Shown: positions 36,714 through 38,448 of the stretch, one piece after another
How positions within the stretch are numbered: position 1 is the stretch's first letter
Layout: every line of letters begins with the position of its first letter
Virus record (IMG/VR): IMGVR_UViG_3300045996_000681
Coordinates: 1 to 38,448 of that record
Length of the DNA: 38,448 nt
Origin: a virus
Reading direction: 5' to 3' (one strand)
Made by a program: the position numbers and the translations under genes
The notes under the pieces: model-generated
Database searches by the model: none
What the model was told of the DNA's origin: nothing
Seen by the model: the letters and a program-made list of their open reading frames with translations, nothing else

Positions 36714-38242
36714 CGCGCACCTACCCTTCGTGTGGTTGTCGTGCGGTTGCCGGAAGCGGTGCGACCCTCGCCCGTCTTGGGCTTGCCAGTAGCGGCGCCA
36801 TGGCGGGCCAGCGTCACGGCCTCGAGCGACGTGACGTCGCCGTCCGGGGTGACCGCGGTCCAGCCCCAGCCGCCAGCCGTGCCGATCTTGCGCTGGCCCG
36901 CACAACGCACCGCGGCATCGAGTCCCGGCTGTGCGAGGTGCGAGACCTGGCGCTCGTTGATCGCGCGCAGCATCCCCGAGTGCGCCGTGATCGCCTCATC
37001 CGTCGTGACGATGCGGACCCGGCGAGCCGAGACGCCAGCCGCGATCAGGGACGTGCGCAGGTCGCCTGCGCCGGACTTGCCGTCGATGAGGATCGCCGAC
37101 GCCTTCCGCCAGCGCTGAGCCAGCCACGCGACGAGCTCGGACGTACCGTCAGCCGTTGCCGCGACGCCGAGCGCCTCGACGTGCGTGAGGCCGTCCTCGT
37201 GCAGCGCGACACCGACACCGACGCGGTGCCCATCGACCGAGAACTTCACCGCGAAGGCGAGGGTGCCGGACGTAGGCGCCATCTCTGCGGGAAGCGCGAG
37301 ATCCAGCCACGACGGGTAGTCGATGACGCCGCCGAGAGCATCCGAGTCCCACGCGCCGCACCGCTCACGCATGAACCCCGAGAACGACATGCCGTCCATC
37401 TCGTCCGTCACAACCGAGAGCTGGATGCGGTCACCGAGCGCCGGATTCGTCGCCGCCGCAGCCGTCAGCACCGCGTCACGCTCCGCCTGATCCACCGGCG
37501 GCCACACCGTCGTCGACGGCGCACGCACCGGCGACCACTCGTGCCACGACAGGCGGTGATCCTTCCCCGCCACACCCGACAGGCGCATCCGCTTGAACGG
37601 TGCACCGTCAGCGTTCGGCGGGGGAGGCGTGCCGGTCATGATGATCTGCGGATCACGAGACGGCGCCGCGGAGATCGTCGGCAGGAGCGCCTCGAGCTGC
37701 TCGTCCGAGAGCTCCTGCGCCTCGTCCAGCACCAGGTCGTCGACTGTGAAGCCGCGACCGGACCCGCGCGACCGGGCGACGAACTCGACCGAGCCGCCGT
37801 TCGTCAGGACGACAGCCTCCTGGCCGTTCGTCTGCCGGATCTCCTTGACCATCCCGGCAAGCTCAGGCCACAGCCGCTCGTTCTCGAAGAACGACCGCAG
37901 ACGCATGAACGCCTTCCGGGCCGTCTTCACCTCGTGCGCCGTGTGCAGCACCTTGCGGCCCTGCACGACGATCTTGAACAGCTCGACGACCTCGAGGATG
38001 CCGTTCTTGCCGTTCTGCCGCGGGACCGAAAGGCCGCAGCGACCAGCAGCCAACCGATCGGCCGGCGTGCGCCCCAGCCACGAGACGATCACAACCTCCT
38101 GCCACGGATCCGGCGTCAGGCCGTACCGCGAGGCGAGAAAGCACGCGTCGCCTCCGTCATCGAACTTGCTCGACCGGCGAGGCTCAAGCCGAACGCGTGG
38201 CTCCTGACTCCCGAGCAGCGCGGCGCTCGGTGAGTTGGTCAA
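36710..38242 (-). CDS. terL: terminase large subunit
   Basis: A 510-residue packaging motor. Walker A is SVPRQNGKNG (about 71-80), Walker B with the catalytic Glu is VLDEAQE (171-177), and TGTPPPPN follows as the coupling motif (about 203-210). The nuclease half starts near 330 and includes an acidic SVDGHRVGVGVALHEDG stretch (an aspartate-containing beta strand). TTG at 38242 with GAAGGG is my start, because an open frame further upstream overlaps the small terminase; it overlaps TerS by 59 bases, which is longer than usual. Confidence 0.92.
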   Translation of the reverse strand: MTNSPSAALLGSQEPRVRLEPRRSSKFDDGGDACFLASRYGLTPDPWQEVVIVSWLGRTPADRLAAGRCGLSVPRQNGKNGILEVVELFKIVVQGRKVLHTAHEVKTARKAFMRLRSFFENERLWPELAGMVKEIRQTNGQEAVVLTNGGSVEFVARSRGSGRGFTVDDLVLDEAQELSDEQLEALLPTISAAPSRDPQIIMTGTPPPPNADGAPFKRMRLSGVAGKDHRLSWHEWSPVRAPSTTVWPPVDQAERDAVLTAAAATNPALGDRIQLSVVTDEMDGMSFSGFMRERCGAWDSDALGGVIDYPSWLDLALPAEMAPTSGTLAFAVKFSVDGHRVGVGVALHEDGLTHVEALGVAATADGTSELVAWLAQRWRKASAILIDGKSGAGDLRTSLIAAGVSARRVRIVTTDEAITAHSGMLRAINERQVSHLAQPGLDAAVRCAGQRKIGTAGGWGWTAVTPDGDVTSLEAVTLARHGAATGKPKTGEGRTASGNRTTTTRRVGAR

Positions 38243-38411
38243 GGCCAGATCCCTTCGGGGCGGCCGGTGCAGACGCCTTCTCGAGCTCGTCGATCTCAGC
38301 GAGAGTGGCGCGGTACTGGGCGGCGATCTGTGCCCGTACGCCGACCGTTGCTTCCGATAGGGACTCCTCGAGGAGGTCAGCCAGCTCGCGGAGGCGGTCG
38401 ATGCGAGCCAT
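38184..38411 (-). CDS. terminase small subunit (probable)
   Basis: A 75-residue mostly helical, charged protein (RLRELADLLEESLSEATVG, then AEIDELEKASAP) with a basic tail. Its size is small for a terminase small subunit, but its place directly upstream of TerL, with an excellent ribosome site (GGAGGGGGG, five bases before ATG), and next to the presumed cos site, supports the role of DNA recognition. No HTH is obvious, so it might instead be a fragment or an accessory protein. Confidence 0.65.
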   Translation of the reverse strand: MARIDRLRELADLLEESLSEATVGVRAQIAAQYRATLAEIDELEKASAPAAPKGSGLDQLTERRAARESGATRSA

Positions 38412-38448
38412 GGCAACCCCCCTCCATACCTCTCGGGGGTATCTCGCT
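38412..38448. other. right part of presumed cos region
   Basis: Non-coding leader of the small terminase gene. ATACC and GGTAT (38426-38430 with 38438-38442) form a small hairpin, and CCCCC/GGGGG stretches could pair and cover the ribosome site. The last two bases (CT) complete the 8-bp stem CTGGCGAG/CTCGCCAG when joined to bases 1-17 of the window. The last bases also make CTCGC-TG-GCGAG across the joint, a symmetry that cos sites often show. Confidence 0.45.

Noticed and set aside
35181-37118. 645-codon plus-strand frame opposite portal and terminase
   Set aside because: The minus-strand frames code recognisable portal and terminase; this is a GC-driven open antisense frame.
1-38448. CRISPR arrays, riboswitches, rRNA genes, insertion sequences
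   Set aside because: No regularly spaced direct repeats, no recognisable riboswitch or rRNA sequence and no transposase were found.

Overview
The window looks like one complete or near-complete genome of a temperate tailed phage (siphovirus, long non-contractile tail) of a high-GC actinobacterium. The host guess rests on very GC-rich coding DNA, many GTG/TTG starts, a WhiB-type regulator, a DUF6221-type protein, leaderless-type starts and chains of ATGA/GTGA gene overlaps. No tRNA, rRNA or CRISPR array was found. The two ends of the window appear to join: the HNH gene at the far left and the terminase genes at the far right lie on the same strand, separated only by a hairpin-rich stretch that behaves like a cos region, and an 8-bp hairpin stem is completed only when last and first bases are joined.

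Layout, in the direction of transcription (mostly minus strand, right to left). 38.4-30.7 kb: small and large terminase, portal, MuF-like head protein, scaffold, major capsid, four head-tail connector genes, tail terminator and major tail protein, then a strong hairpin terminator. 30.7-23.7 kb: tail assembly chaperones with a probable -1 frameshift, tape measure, distal tail and hub-like proteins, a free-standing HNH gene inserted between tail genes, and a tail protein with a repetitive beta-helix-like domain. 23.3-23.7 kb: a single counter-oriented (plus strand) gene for a small membrane-anchored Pro/Glu/Val-rich protein with its own leaderless promoter. 23.1-14.2 kb: lysis module (two membrane proteins, one collagen-like; M15-type endolysin; r1t-type holin) followed by tail fibre/tailspike genes that include a glycosidase-like protein, a beta-helix-like protein and an SGNH-esterase protein with 20-residue repeats.

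14.2-12.5 kb is a plus-strand module (small serine recombinase, DUF6221 protein, small Cys/His protein) closed by a bidirectional terminator. 12.5-1.1 kb is the minus-strand early operon: a beta-barrel-like protein, a small XRE-family repressor, small accessory genes, HNH nuclease, YqaJ-type exonuclease with a partner protein, HTH protein, WhiB, RusA resolvase, cytosine methyltransferase, a replication protein carrying candidate origin repeats, DnaB helicase, small genes and a GIY-YIG nuclease. After a terminator, 0.8-0.06 kb holds two small genes and the HNH packaging nuclease next to the presumed cos.

The most interesting signal is a perfect inverted repeat GGCCC-N4-GGGCC that occurs in the promoter of the putative repressor gene (12131-12144) and again in the promoter of the lone plus-strand gene in the late region (23229-23242), with a weaker relative beside the recombinase promoter. 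This suggests that the lone gene is a repressor-controlled lysogeny or exclusion gene.
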